Positions 52,360-59,312 of a DNA stretch of 64,000 nt are shown here, piece by piece. Each line of letters opens with the position of its first letter. The first letter of the stretch is position 1. The translations under genes were made by a program, and so were the position numbers. Below the pieces are notes generated by a model, which made no database searches, was not told the DNA's origin, and worked only from the letters and a program-made list of their open reading frames with translations. This DNA is from Bartonella sp. TP (GTDB taxonomy: Bacteria; Pseudomonadota; Alphaproteobacteria; Rhizobiales; Rhizobiaceae). The DNA lies in assembly GCF_030406085.1 (NCBI RefSeq), contig NZ_CP129002.1:1093065-1157064 (forward strand), in the 5' to 3' direction.

Positions 52360-52656
52360 ATGGAAAAGGATAAAAAATTTATGCAGATTCTAGCTGTAAT
52401 TTGTGGAGCTTTACTTTTCAAGTTTTTAGAAACATCCCCTGCAGCCATACATATACTGCATATAACGTTAATTATAATATCTTTCATTTGGATTAGCATA
52501 CTAGTTTCGCTAATATTTATTAGCATTATAGATAAAGACTCTGAGATAGGAGAAACGCTAATTGGGCCTATAATCATAACAGCTATAATTTTTTATTTTC
52601 TTTACTGGAATAGCCATAGCCCATTAACATTGAAGCCATTATTCGGGTTAGCCTAA
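52360..52656 (+). CDS. small membrane protein (98 aa)
   Basis: A 98-aa protein with three hydrophobic stretches at about 8-24, 32-57 and 68-85, and a short polar link DKDSEIGET. The only rightward gene between the leftward phage genes, so it may be a moron (cargo) gene. No family recognised. A-rich DNA with no strong ribosome site precedes the ATG, which lowers confidence. Confidence 0.45.
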   Translation: MEKDKKFMQILAVICGALLFKFLETSPAAIHILHITLIIISFIWISILVSLIFISIIDKDSEIGETLIGPIIITAIIFYFLYWNSHSPLTLKPLFGLA

Positions 52657-52746
52657 CTTTTATCGCCATCACTCAAAAAGTACTTACTAATATACTCCTA
52701 AAAATAAAGTTTACTACACCAAATCATGTATAGCTAGGAGCGACAA

Positions 52747-52834
52747 ATGCCCGCTGTTATACCTCAAAATCTAATAAAACCTTAGGTGAGACCCGCAATG
52801 ATTCTTTATTTTCCTTAACCATCATAAACTAAAA
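52747..52834 (+). pseudogene. tiny gene relic
   Basis: An ATG with AGGAGCGACAA upstream encodes MPAVIPQNLIKP then TAG at 52783. The neighbouring frame continues LGETRNDSLFSLTIIN to a TAA. This looks like the N-terminus of a lost gene with one frameshift. Too short to identify. Confidence 0.25.
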
Positions 52835-53674
52835 CAAGTGCCACCAGTTAAATTTTGAGATATTTTGAAGTATCCAGAGCCCTGATGCACTGGCAAATAG
52901 ATTTTGAAAAAATCCAGGATTAAGAAGAATCCTTTTAAGAAATATAAGAAAAGACATACCGCGCAATAATACGCAGGTGGAGCATTTTTGAATGAATTTA
53001 ACAACTGTCTGTGCTTTATTAATTTTTTCTTCTGGATAATTGCCGTCTTTGAAGAGTATGTCATATTGAATGATATTATCTTTTTCAAAAACATGAGGGT
53101 CACTAAGGCTATAAAATTTTTCAAAATCTAGCCCACGCGGCTTATTATTAACTAACGCTTTAGGGCATAGTTTAGGCAACTTCTTAGCAATAAGAGGTCT
53201 TATTTTAAACCACTCATCAAGTGTTATGTCATGGTGATTCAAAGTAACGGCTGTTATATCATTGTCTGCAATAGCTAGGTGTATAATTAATTGTTTGCTA
53301 TCCATTGAGACATGCAAAAGTATTTTTTCAAGAGCGCTAGCTATAGAATTATCTGGTGTAATTAGCGCACTACATTTAAGGGCTAGCATCTCCTTATATC
53401 CTATTCCTATAATATAAGCATATTCCATCACAGTTCCTGCTGCAGAATTACCATATTTACATGTTATATTAGATAGCGCTTTATAAATGCACGCTAAGAT
53501 ATCAAAATTTTCAACATGAGTGTTTTCTTTGTAAATACATGCTGATTTACCTTCATATTTAAACTCTATATAGCCAATTATTTTAGATTTTTTTGCCTCG
53601 TTTGTACTTGGACGATTCTTGTTTAATTCATACAAAAATAATGTATTTGAATAATCAATTGCGATATAACGCAT
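52829..53674 (-). CDS. hypothetical protein (281 aa)
   Basis: The ATG at 53674 gives MRYIAIDYSNTLFLYELN; a start at 53695 would add seven residues. No family recognised. The N-terminal YIAIDYSN is the kind of strand seen in RNase H-like folds, but the other acidic positions cannot be assigned. The last 60 residues are hydrophobic and aromatic (LLRGMSFLIFLKRILLNPGF, ending FNWWHLF), unlike the rest, so the 3' end could be frameshifted. It is divergent from a Panacea/SocA-like relic, with a large palindrome between them. Confidence 0.5.
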   Translation of the reverse strand: MRYIAIDYSNTLFLYELNKNRPSTNEAKKSKIIGYIEFKYEGKSACIYKENTHVENFDILACIYKALSNITCKYGNSAAGTVMEYAYIIGIGYKEMLALKCSALITPDNSIASALEKILLHVSMDSKQLIIHLAIADNDITAVTLNHHDITLDEWFKIRPLIAKKLPKLCPKALVNNKPRGLDFEKFYSLSDPHVFEKDNIIQYDILFKDGNYPEEKINKAQTVVKFIQKCSTCVLLRGMSFLIFLKRILLNPGFFQNLFASASGLWILQNISKFNWWHLF

Positions 53675-53749
53675 AACTTTTACCTTACGTTTCAATGATA
53701 TCTAGCTTATGAACCTTATTATATGCAGAATTTTAGCTCAAGCGCCCCA

Positions 53750-53774
53750 ATAAGCTTAAATAAATTAAGCTTAT
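53750..53774. promoter_or_regulatory. 25-bp palindrome, likely operator
   Basis: ATAAGCTTAA (53750-53759) and TTAAGCTTAT (53765-53774) are exact inverted repeats with a 5-base spacer. It lies midway between two divergent starts (53674 and 53802). This is the expected site for autoregulation of a divergent or toxin-antitoxin pair. Confidence 0.5.
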
Positions 53775-53801
53775 CCACATAAAGATCGGAAATAACTTAA
53801 A

Positions 53802-54243
53802 ATGCATGACAGTAGAGCTATTGCGCAAGCATTTGTAGAAAAAGCTAAGGAAGAAGGAATCGAACCTTTTACCCCCTTGAAGCTTATTAAACTCGTATAT
53901 TTAGCACACGCATAGATTTGAAAAACCCCTAATTAATAATAGAGTAGAGGCTTGGCCTTATGGTCCTATAATCCCTGAATTATATTATTCTATAAGTAGT
54001 TATGGACGCAATCCAGTAAATACAGTTGTAGGATTTCTTTCTCCAGATTTAACTAAAGAAGGCAGAGAGGCAATTGAATATGTTTTTGATAGCTGTAAAA
54101 ATTGGACAGCAGCTCAACTTACTAATCATACACATATTAAAGGATCGCCTTGGGATGAGGCTATCAAGATAGCTGGCGAAGGTTGCTTAATACCAGATTC
54201 GCACATTTTTGAATATTGCAAAAAGGCAGAAAAAGTATTTTAA
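53802..54243 (+). pseudogene. Panacea/SocA-like (DUF4065) protein, disrupted
   Basis: The ATG frame encodes MHDSRAIAQAFVEKAKEEGI then PFTPLKLIKLVYLAHA and stops at TAG. The adjacent frame continues FEKPLINNRVEAWPYGPIIP, ELYYSISSYGRNPV, then LTNHTHIKGSPWDEAIK to a TAA at 54241-54243. LKLIKLVYLAH, VEAWPYGPIIPELY and the SPWDEA motif are diagnostic of the Panacea antitoxin/SocA domain. A short deletion around HA-FEKPL explains both the stop and the shift. Panacea proteins neutralise diverse toxins. Confidence 0.8.
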
Positions 54244-54279
54244 CCACATGCAGATGTAACGCCACTAAAGCAATCTATT

Positions 54280-54438
54280 ATGGATTTATCTAAATATATT
54301 ATTGGTATACTTTTAGGGTTGGCATGTTTAGCAGCAAAATTTTATTTTTCTCATCCGAGCAAAGACAAAGTAGCTCTTATTGACATCGAGAATAAAACAA
54401 GCAAAGCTTGCCTACCGAGTTTATCAAATAAGAAATAA
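54280..54438 (+). CDS. small N-terminally anchored protein (52 aa)
   Basis: A 52-aa frame, MDLSKYIIGILLGLACLAAK then a polar tail with two more cysteines overall. One hydrophobic segment (6-20) suggests a membrane anchor; GLAC is not a good lipobox. It follows the Panacea relic by 36 bases. It may be real or chance; no family recognised. Confidence 0.3.
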   Translation: MDLSKYIIGILLGLACLAAKFYFSHPSKDKVALIDIENKTSKACLPSLSNKK

Positions 54439-54467
54439 ATAACCAGATGAAAACACAGTGATTTCGC

Positions 54468-54483
54468 AGCTTGATATCAAGCT
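54468..54483. repeat. 16-bp perfect palindrome
   Basis: AGCTTGATATCAAGCT reads the same on both strands. It lies in the gap 54439-54582, which otherwise holds a weak TCCCTT/AAGGGA hairpin near 54543 and no gene. A binding site is possible. Confidence 0.35.
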
Positions 54484-54582
54484 TCATTACGCCACTTCAT
54501 GAAGCCGAATAGGCGCGCGCGCAAATCATCCAAGTTACAGATCTCCCTTACATAGCAAGGGATTTAATCTGTTAGCTTATTA

Positions 54583-54960
54583 TCAAGACAAGCTACACTC
54601 TGGGATTACGCTTGCTTCGCCCTCTGTTTTTGCGACTTGCCGCTTAACTTTACCAGCATATCTGTTGATGATTCGTTGCTGTGGCTTAGGGTAAGCATTA
54701 TAATAACGAAACTTTGAAGGGCTGTCTTCAGAAGGCCTTATAACCATTTGCTCGAGATATCCTCTCTGTTTCAACTCCTCTATTAGCTCGCAAACCTTCT
54801 CCCGCTTTACCCGGAAGAATTTTAAAATATCTTCTAAGCTAAAATGTGGATTTTCAAACTCGGGCAATAAATACATTAAGATAATTTTAGCTGGGTCACT
54901 GAGATTTGATTGTCGAAAATCACTAGAACTAGTGGACGTGTTGTTGTATCTTTGTATCAT
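54583..54960 (-). CDS. wHTH protein, paralogue of the phage replication protein N-terminus
   Basis: A 125-aa protein with an AAAGGAG site nine bases before the ATG. A winged-helix region (FSLEDILKFFRVKREKVCEL, then IEELKQRGYLEQMV) spans about 40-75, followed by YYNAYPKPQQRIINRYAGK. The same order, with YNVYSEPQQRIIDKYADK, occurs in the replication protein at 57531. It lacks that protein's C-terminal replication domain. It may be a regulator derived from the replication gene, or a truncated copy. Confidence 0.65.
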   Translation of the reverse strand: MIQRYNNTSTSSSDFRQSNLSDPAKIILMYLLPEFENPHFSLEDILKFFRVKREKVCELIEELKQRGYLEQMVIRPSEDSPSKFRYYNAYPKPQQRIINRYAGKVKRQVAKTEGEASVIPECSLS

Positions 54961-55191
54961 TACCTAGCACTCCTTTAAATTGTCTACTAATAGAAAAGCT
55001 ACTCTAGGTATAAAATCAAGTCAAGCAGCTAGTAAGAAAAATACAAAATTACTTTTAGGCTTGTAAACCCAAGTAAAGCAAGGCTTTTTTGTTAAATAAC
55101 CTCATCACAAAAAAATAAATAAGTAACTCAAAAGGTGGTAATCTTATGGCTTTGACAAGAGGCGGCCCTCAATTTTTGCACAATTATTGTT

Positions 55192-55285
55192 CTATTTTTC
55201 AGCGTATTTATCAATGATTCTCTGTTGCGATTCAACGGTAAACATTGTAATCATGAATTTCGTTTTTTGTGTCATTAACTAATAT
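55192..55285 (-). pseudogene. third, broken copy of the wHTH replication-protein segment
   Basis: On the reverse strand one frame reads HDYNVYR and the neighbouring frame continues ESQQRIIDKYAEK then TAG. This matches HDYNVYSEPQQRIIDKYADK of the replication protein at 57531 with one frameshift. The second frame alone is a 27-codon frame starting MTQKTKFMITMFTVES. A relic of a duplicated gene. Confidence 0.65.
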
Positions 55286-55403
55286 TCCTACAAGTTACTA
55301 TCAAACTCTGAGTCAATAGGCTAGCAAAAATTGTATGTGATTTTTTAGCAAAATATCTCAATAAATCACAGAAAATAAATAGGGCTATTCGACGCTGTTA
55401 CCT

Positions 55404-55462
55404 CAGGGTAGGGAAGTAGTCTTCCTGCATGTTTAACTATTTCCCTACCCTAGGGAAGTAGT
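55404..55462. repeat. cluster of TAGGGAAGTAGT repeats
   Basis: The left arm CAGGGTAGGGAAGTAGT (55404-55420) and right arm (55436-55452) form an inverted repeat matching at 15 of 17 positions. A third TAGGGAAGTAGT (55451-55462) is a direct copy exactly 42 bp after the first (55409-55420). Candidate protein-binding or origin-like element. Confidence 0.6.
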
Positions 55463-55654
55463 TGTCTATATATAATAACTAAGTACTGATATAATATTAT
55501 TCATTACATTCATAATATTATAAAAATATATAAAAAGTTTGAAATTTAATAGATTTTACTTTTTTAGGTAGCTGTAGATCTTGAAATAGCTATATGATTA
55601 AATATTAGCTAATATTCAAAATAAGGCATCAAAATGAAGCAAGATGGAGGCCAT

Positions 55655-55753
55655 ATGAGTAATTCTCCACTATTCGCCAGAATTATATGCGGCAAATGGC
55701 GCTTATTTTGGATAGTGTCTACTGAGGCAATCTTACGAAGTAACAAACTTTAG
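55655..55753 (+). CDS. possible 32-aa small protein
   Basis: ATG preceded by GGAGG at the right spacing; the product starts MSNSPLFARIICGKWRLFWI. An in-frame ATG at 55634 would add seven residues. It overlaps the end of the reverse-strand repressor gene. Only the ribosome site supports it. Confidence 0.25.
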   Translation: MSNSPLFARIICGKWRLFWIVSTEAILRSNKL

Positions 55754-56387
55754 CTACTATCACTATGTCTTTCGTTTTATTAACATCCAGTATTATTTTT
55801 TCAGACTCTGCATTAACAAAGCAATTATGTAGCTCTAGCTCGTGACTACTAGCTTTAAGATGAAGCCTGTAGAAGCTGCACTTAACCAAGCTGGTATTCG
55901 GCAGCGGTAGTTTAGTTAATACTATATCGTTATTCGATAAATCTGCAATATCGCCTTCTGTAATCGGCATACACATCGCTAAATCGCTTGGTTTGGCTAA
56001 ATCTTTTTGTAGGGCAAATAATAATTTTACTGCGAAAAGTTTTTTATCGTACTTTGAATCAAATGAGCTTAAGGTGTTTTTCTTGATTTCCCAAATATCG
56101 CCAAAATTTTCTATCCATTCTTTATTGCTAAGCTGAAGCAGGATAGGAACACTTGATGTATTTTTTCGTAAAACCTTTTTAGTGGAACATTCAACCAAAT
56201 CACTCGGAAACAGCAATTCTTGAGCAGTAACGCCCAAATGAGGTGCTATTCTCTCAGCCCATTCCTTTGTCAGCTTTCTCTTTCCAGCCTCTAATTTTCT
56301 TATTTGCCCATACGACGCTTCGACAAGTTTAGCCAATTGTACCTGGGTCAAATTATTAATTAATCTCAATTTTTTTAACGTAAGCAT
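55719..56387 (-). CDS. CI-like repressor, copy 2 (XRE HTH + S24-like C-terminus)
   Basis: 222 aa. The N-terminal HTH (LTQVQLAKLVEASYGQIRKL) lies at about 13-32, then KEWAERIAPHLGVTAQELLF. The C-terminal half (KLFAVKLLFALQ...EGDIADLSNNDIVLTK...KVCYFVRLPQ) has the strand order of LexA/CI peptidase domains, but the usual G-x-SM serine site is not present. It is a tandem copy of the next gene with a different recognition helix. It lies 41 bases downstream of that gene and has its own promoter-like region. Confidence 0.75.
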   Translation of the reverse strand: MLTLKKLRLINNLTQVQLAKLVEASYGQIRKLEAGKRKLTKEWAERIAPHLGVTAQELLFPSDLVECSTKKVLRKNTSSVPILLQLSNKEWIENFGDIWEIKKNTLSSFDSKYDKKLFAVKLLFALQKDLAKPSDLAMCMPITEGDIADLSNNDIVLTKLPLPNTSLVKCSFYRLHLKASSHELELHNCFVNAESEKIILDVNKTKDIVIVAKVCYFVRLPQ

Positions 56388-56428
56388 ACTGTAAATCTAT
56401 AAATAAAATTTATTAAAAAGCAAAAAGC

Positions 56429-57097
56429 TTATTGCGGCAATCTGACGAAATAGCAAACCTTAGCTTTTATAGTAATATTTTGCATATCCGTAACATCTAG
56501 CTTTATTTTATCCTCTTCTGCGTTAATAAAACAGTTCTGCAATTCTATTTCAGTACTTCCCGCTTTAAGATATAGCCAGTATAAACTGTATTTAGCCAAA
56601 TTTGTGCTTGGTAAAGCTGTCTTGATCAAGATTATATCGTTATTAGCTAACTCAGAGATATCGCCTTGTGCTATAGGCACGCAAATTGCCAGCTCATTTA
56701 ATCTTGCTAAACCATTCTGCAAATCCAGCAACAGCCTTACCGCAAACAATTTTTTGTCACTCTTCAAATCAAATGAGTTTAGATTACTATTTGCAAGCTC
56801 CTCAATATCCCCTAGATTCTCTATCCATTCTTTATTGCTTAACTGAAGCAGGATAGGCACACCTGATGTATTTTGCCCTAGAATGTTTTTTTTAGAATAG
56901 TTAGCTGAATCATCTGGAAACAGCAATTCTTGAGCAGTAACGCCCAAATGAGGCGCTATCCGCTCTGCCCATTCTTTTGTGAGTTTTCTACTACCTAATT
57001 CTAATCGGTTTATTTGCCCTTGCGTTGTACAAGCAAGCTTGGCCAACTGCCCCTGAGTTAAGTTATTAAGTAATCTCAATCGTTTTAATTTAAACAT
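56429..57097 (-). CDS. CI-like repressor, copy 1 (XRE HTH + S24-like C-terminus)
   Basis: 222 aa, divergent from cro. The HTH LTQGQLAKLACTTQGQINRL is at about 13-32; KEWAERIAPHLGVTAQELLF and the final VCYFVRLPQ are shared with copy 2. As in copy 2, no Ser of the S24 catalytic dyad is evident, so RecA-stimulated self-cleavage is doubtful. Position opposite cro across an operator region marks it as the lysogeny repressor. A -10-like TATAAG lies eight bases before the ATG, suggesting a leaderless message as for lambda cI from PRM. Confidence 0.8.
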   Translation of the reverse strand: MFKLKRLRLLNNLTQGQLAKLACTTQGQINRLELGSRKLTKEWAERIAPHLGVTAQELLFPDDSANYSKKNILGQNTSGVPILLQLSNKEWIENLGDIEELANSNLNSFDLKSDKKLFAVRLLLDLQNGLARLNELAICVPIAQGDISELANNDIILIKTALPSTNLAKYSLYWLYLKAGSTEIELQNCFINAEEDKIKLDVTDMQNITIKAKVCYFVRLPQ

Positions 57098-57194
57098 ATT
57101 CCATACTTATAAATAAGATTTACTAAAAATCAAAAGCATTCCTGCTAGGAATTTTTTCTTGACTTATAAATTCCAATACTGTAATATTGATGGT
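57098..57194. promoter_or_regulatory. repressor/cro intergenic operator region
   Basis: It contains ATTCC half-sites at 57098-57102 and 57170-57174 and a palindrome ATTCCT-GCT-AGGAAT at 57138-57152. The repeated ATTCC boxes flank both divergent promoters, as expected for CI/Cro operators. The rightward promoter is listed separately. The leftward one reads TTGATT, 16 bases, TATAAG on the reverse strand. Confidence 0.55.
57159..57187 (+). promoter_or_regulatory. rightward early promoter (PR-like) of cro
   Basis: TTGACT (57159-57164) and TAATAT (57182-57187) with an ideal 17-base spacer. The -10 ends only seven bases before the cro ATG at 57195, so transcription should begin at or next to the ATG, giving a leaderless mRNA. 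Confidence 0.7.
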
Positions 57195-57452
57195 ATGAAC
57201 AAATTACAACACTACATAAAAACCCAATGTATGTCGCAAAGTAAACTGGCGACAGCTATTGGGCTAAAGCAGAGCGCTATCAGTAAATACATACGCGGAG
57301 AAAGATTTCCTAGCCGTAACATCATTTTAAAAATAGAAAAGGCAACTGATGGATATGTTCGTCCTTCGGATTGGTACGTTGATAATACCGAACAACCATC
57401 CAAGGATGACATTGTTGCACAAAAAGGTGAAAGAAAGGTAAACGATGATTAA
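57195..57452 (+). CDS. cro: Cro/YdaS-like repressor
   Basis: The ATG at 57195 gives 85 aa. A TTG at 57159 is rejected because it is the -35 hexamer. The HTH MSQSKLATAIGLKQSAISKYIRGER (about 13-37, shown in part: SKLATAIGLKQSAISKY) matches the YdaS/Cro family. It is the first rightward early gene, divergent from the CI-like repressor. Its stop overlaps a frame (57445) that is the likely original start of the replication gene. Confidence 0.82.
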   Translation: MNKLQHYIKTQCMSQSKLATAIGLKQSAISKYIRGERFPSRNIILKIEKATDGYVRPSDWYVDNTEQPSKDDIVAQKGERKVNDD

Positions 57453-57530
57453 AAAGAACCATGTTTCTACAAATTATACCGTTCTTTCTAATACCATTAC
57501 CAATTCTGAGCTGAGGTTATAGCAAAAGCT

Positions 57531-58397
57531 ATGATGCAGTATTTACTTTCAAAGCCTGAAAACTGGGTGGTGAAGGTTTGGGACCTGCGCAAGAACCTAC
57601 AAATAGGGCGCAACAAAACCTACAATACAATCACCGAATTAAAACAAGCTGGCTATATGGAGCATGTAATGAAGCGCTCTAAAAAAGGCTGGCTGAAATC
57701 CCATGATTACAATGTTTATAGCGAGCCACAGCAAAGAATTATCGACAAATACGCAGATAAAAAAGAGCCCATCATAGAAGCAGAAATTGAGGTGGTCACA
57801 ATGTCAGAATGCGCAGAAACTACAACTTATCTTGGCACAGTTGAAGGCCATGAAATTATCCTTCAACCAGGCCAAGCAGGGCTAGACGTAATGTTAGAGC
57901 TGACGGAAACAGAAAATCTCTCGGAAGAGACCGTTGATAATATTGCCGAGTTATTAGCTTCGAAAGGCTTTGACCCAGATGAATGCTCTATCGGCGAAGG
58001 CGCATACACGCCAAGCAAAAAAGAAGAGCAGGCGTATTTTGAAAAGATATTCCTACCACAAATGTTTGAGCAATTTTGGCATACCTATCCGCTAAAAACG
58101 AATAAAGCCAAAGCCAAAGCAGCCTTTATTAAAGCTGGGAAAAAACACTCTATAGCAGAAATCCTTGAAGGCTTGGATAATTACATAGCGCATAAGCCAG
58201 ATTATCAAGCCTGGATGCACCCAACAACATTCTTAAACGGAGAGAGGTGGAACGATGAATACACCAAAGGACACAAAGACTTCAAATTTAACAATAGCTC
58301 AGTCCACCCGCAAAGGCCTAAAAATATTGGAAACCTTATCGCAGATAGAATCCTTAAACTCGGAGAGCGCGGCTATAGCTGCGGATTTGATAAATAG
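57531..58397 (+). CDS. phage replication protein, probably 5'-frameshifted
   Basis: 288 aa. The N-terminal winged helix (VWDLRKNLQIGRNKTYNTIT, then ELKQAGYMEHVMKR) is followed by HDYNVYSEPQQRIIDKYADK. An acidic linker follows. The C-terminal domain FWHTYPLKTNKAKAKAAFIK...MHPTTFLNGERWNDEY is the typical end of phage replication-initiation (O/DnaT-like) proteins. A short frame from ATG 57445, overlapping the cro stop, encodes MIKKNHVSTNYTV...SELRL and parallels the N-terminus of the 54583-54960 paralogue. The real gene probably started there, with a one-base shift near 57515. The C-terminus overlaps the next gene by 143 bases. Confidence 0.78.
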   Translation: MMQYLLSKPENWVVKVWDLRKNLQIGRNKTYNTITELKQAGYMEHVMKRSKKGWLKSHDYNVYSEPQQRIIDKYADKKEPIIEAEIEVVTMSECAETTTYLGTVEGHEIILQPGQAGLDVMLELTETENLSEETVDNIAELLASKGFDPDECSIGEGAYTPSKKEEQAYFEKIFLPQMFEQFWHTYPLKTNKAKAKAAFIKAGKKHSIAEILEGLDNYIAHKPDYQAWMHPTTFLNGERWNDEYTKGHKDFKFNNSSVHPQRPKNIGNLIADRILKLGERGYSCGFDK

Positions 58398-58836
58398 AAC
58401 GGTAGCGAGTCCAGCCCGGTCATATCTACGCGTATTTCGTGACGGACATGAGCCAACAACAAGAGAAAAAGACGCAATACTAAAGCGAGCCGCAGCTGTA
58501 GAAGAAATCCTAGCGCAAAAAGCAACGATCGAAGAAATAGCCAATGCTTTTCGAATGCTGTCAAGCGTAATGATACTAACAAGCGCATTAACTTAGGAGT
58601 CAGCAGAGGGATACGCATTATCATTAATTGGCTATTCTAGCTATACCATTAAGAAAATGATGTTTGATCATCTTAAAGGAAGAACGCCCTCGAAAGACAA
58701 GCGTTTTCTTCCGCCAGCGCCCGAGTTAGCAAGCTATTGCGACAAGATAGAAGAAAAAATGAACCAAGCTGCGCATACTATAAGACGCTATGCAGGGTTA
58801 CAAACTTATTCCCAAGCACTTAAAGAAACAAGGTAA
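58255..58836 (+). pseudogene. phage early protein interrupted by in-frame TAG
   Basis: The ATG at 58255 lies in the WNDEY codons of the replication gene. The frame reads RSYLRVFRDGHEPTTREKDA and IEEIANAF, meets TAG at 58594-58596, then continues in frame for 79 codons: ESAEGYALSLIGYSSYTIKK, FLPPAPELASYCDKIEEKM, ending ALKETR at TAA 58836. The C-terminal segment with PPAPELA resembles conserved phage early proteins next to replication genes. The residues just before the TAG look unlike the family, so a local frameshift pair is also possible. Confidence 0.6.
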
Positions 58837-58844
58837 CGATTTGG

Positions 58845-59312
58845 GTGAGCAATATAAAAAACAAAATAGAAATTGCGCGGGCTATTGAGCTTAGAGCCAG
58901 ACATTTAGGCATTAGCGTAGATATGGCAAAAGACCCGCGTAGCATTAGCGCCGTTGGTCGCTTGTTGCTCAAAGGTAACATATCGCCTTTGGAACATTCA
59001 GCAGCAGAGTATTTCTTTAAGTTGCACAATGATTATTTCAGAGCAAAGGGGTATCCAAGCGCTGTTTACCATAATGATGGCATAGGGTCGGCTAGTGAAG
59101 AGGAAAGGCTAGATATTCTTAACGCAATTAGCGAGCGCTATAAACAAACAATGTACGCGTTAGAGGACGTTAGTAAAAATGCCCCGTTGGCGATTAAAGC
59201 TATGCAGATAATCGTAATTGATAATAACGATAGCGACGATTTAATAGGACCGCTACGTATAGCGCTAGGGCATTTATACGAACATTTTAATAAAGGAAAA
59301 AGCAATGCTTAG
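58845..59312 (+). CDS. hypothetical phage protein (155 aa)
   Basis: A GTG start at 58845, nine bases after the previous frame. The product is helical and charged: IEIARAIELRARHLGISVDM near 8-27 and LEHSAAEYFFKLHNDYFRAKG near 49-69. No recognised domain. Its stop overlaps the next start, so it belongs to the rightward early operon. Confidence 0.65.
   Translation: MSNIKNKIEIARAIELRARHLGISVDMAKDPRSISAVGRLLLKGNISPLEHSAAEYFFKLHNDYFRAKGYPSAVYHNDGIGSASEEERLDILNAISERYKQTMYALEDVSKNAPLAIKAMQIIVIDNNDSDDLIGPLRIALGHLYEHFNKGKSNA

Larger units (their letters stand above)
54961..55633. other. gene-poor gap with gene relic and repeat cluster
   Basis: No convincing full gene. It contains the relic at 55192-55285 and the inverted/direct repeats at 55404-55462. 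A 23-codon frame (MALTRGGPQFLHNYC start, near 55146) has an AAGGTGG site but no other support. The rest (55463-55633) is very AT-rich without recognised signals. Confidence 0.5.

Noticed and set aside
53750..53774. Palindrome as a rho-independent terminator
   Set aside because: The stem is AT-rich, no T run follows, and the flanking genes diverge from it, so an operator is more likely.
57159..57194. TTG start for cro at 57159
   Set aside because: The TTG is the -35 hexamer of the cro promoter; the ATG at 57195 matches the family start.
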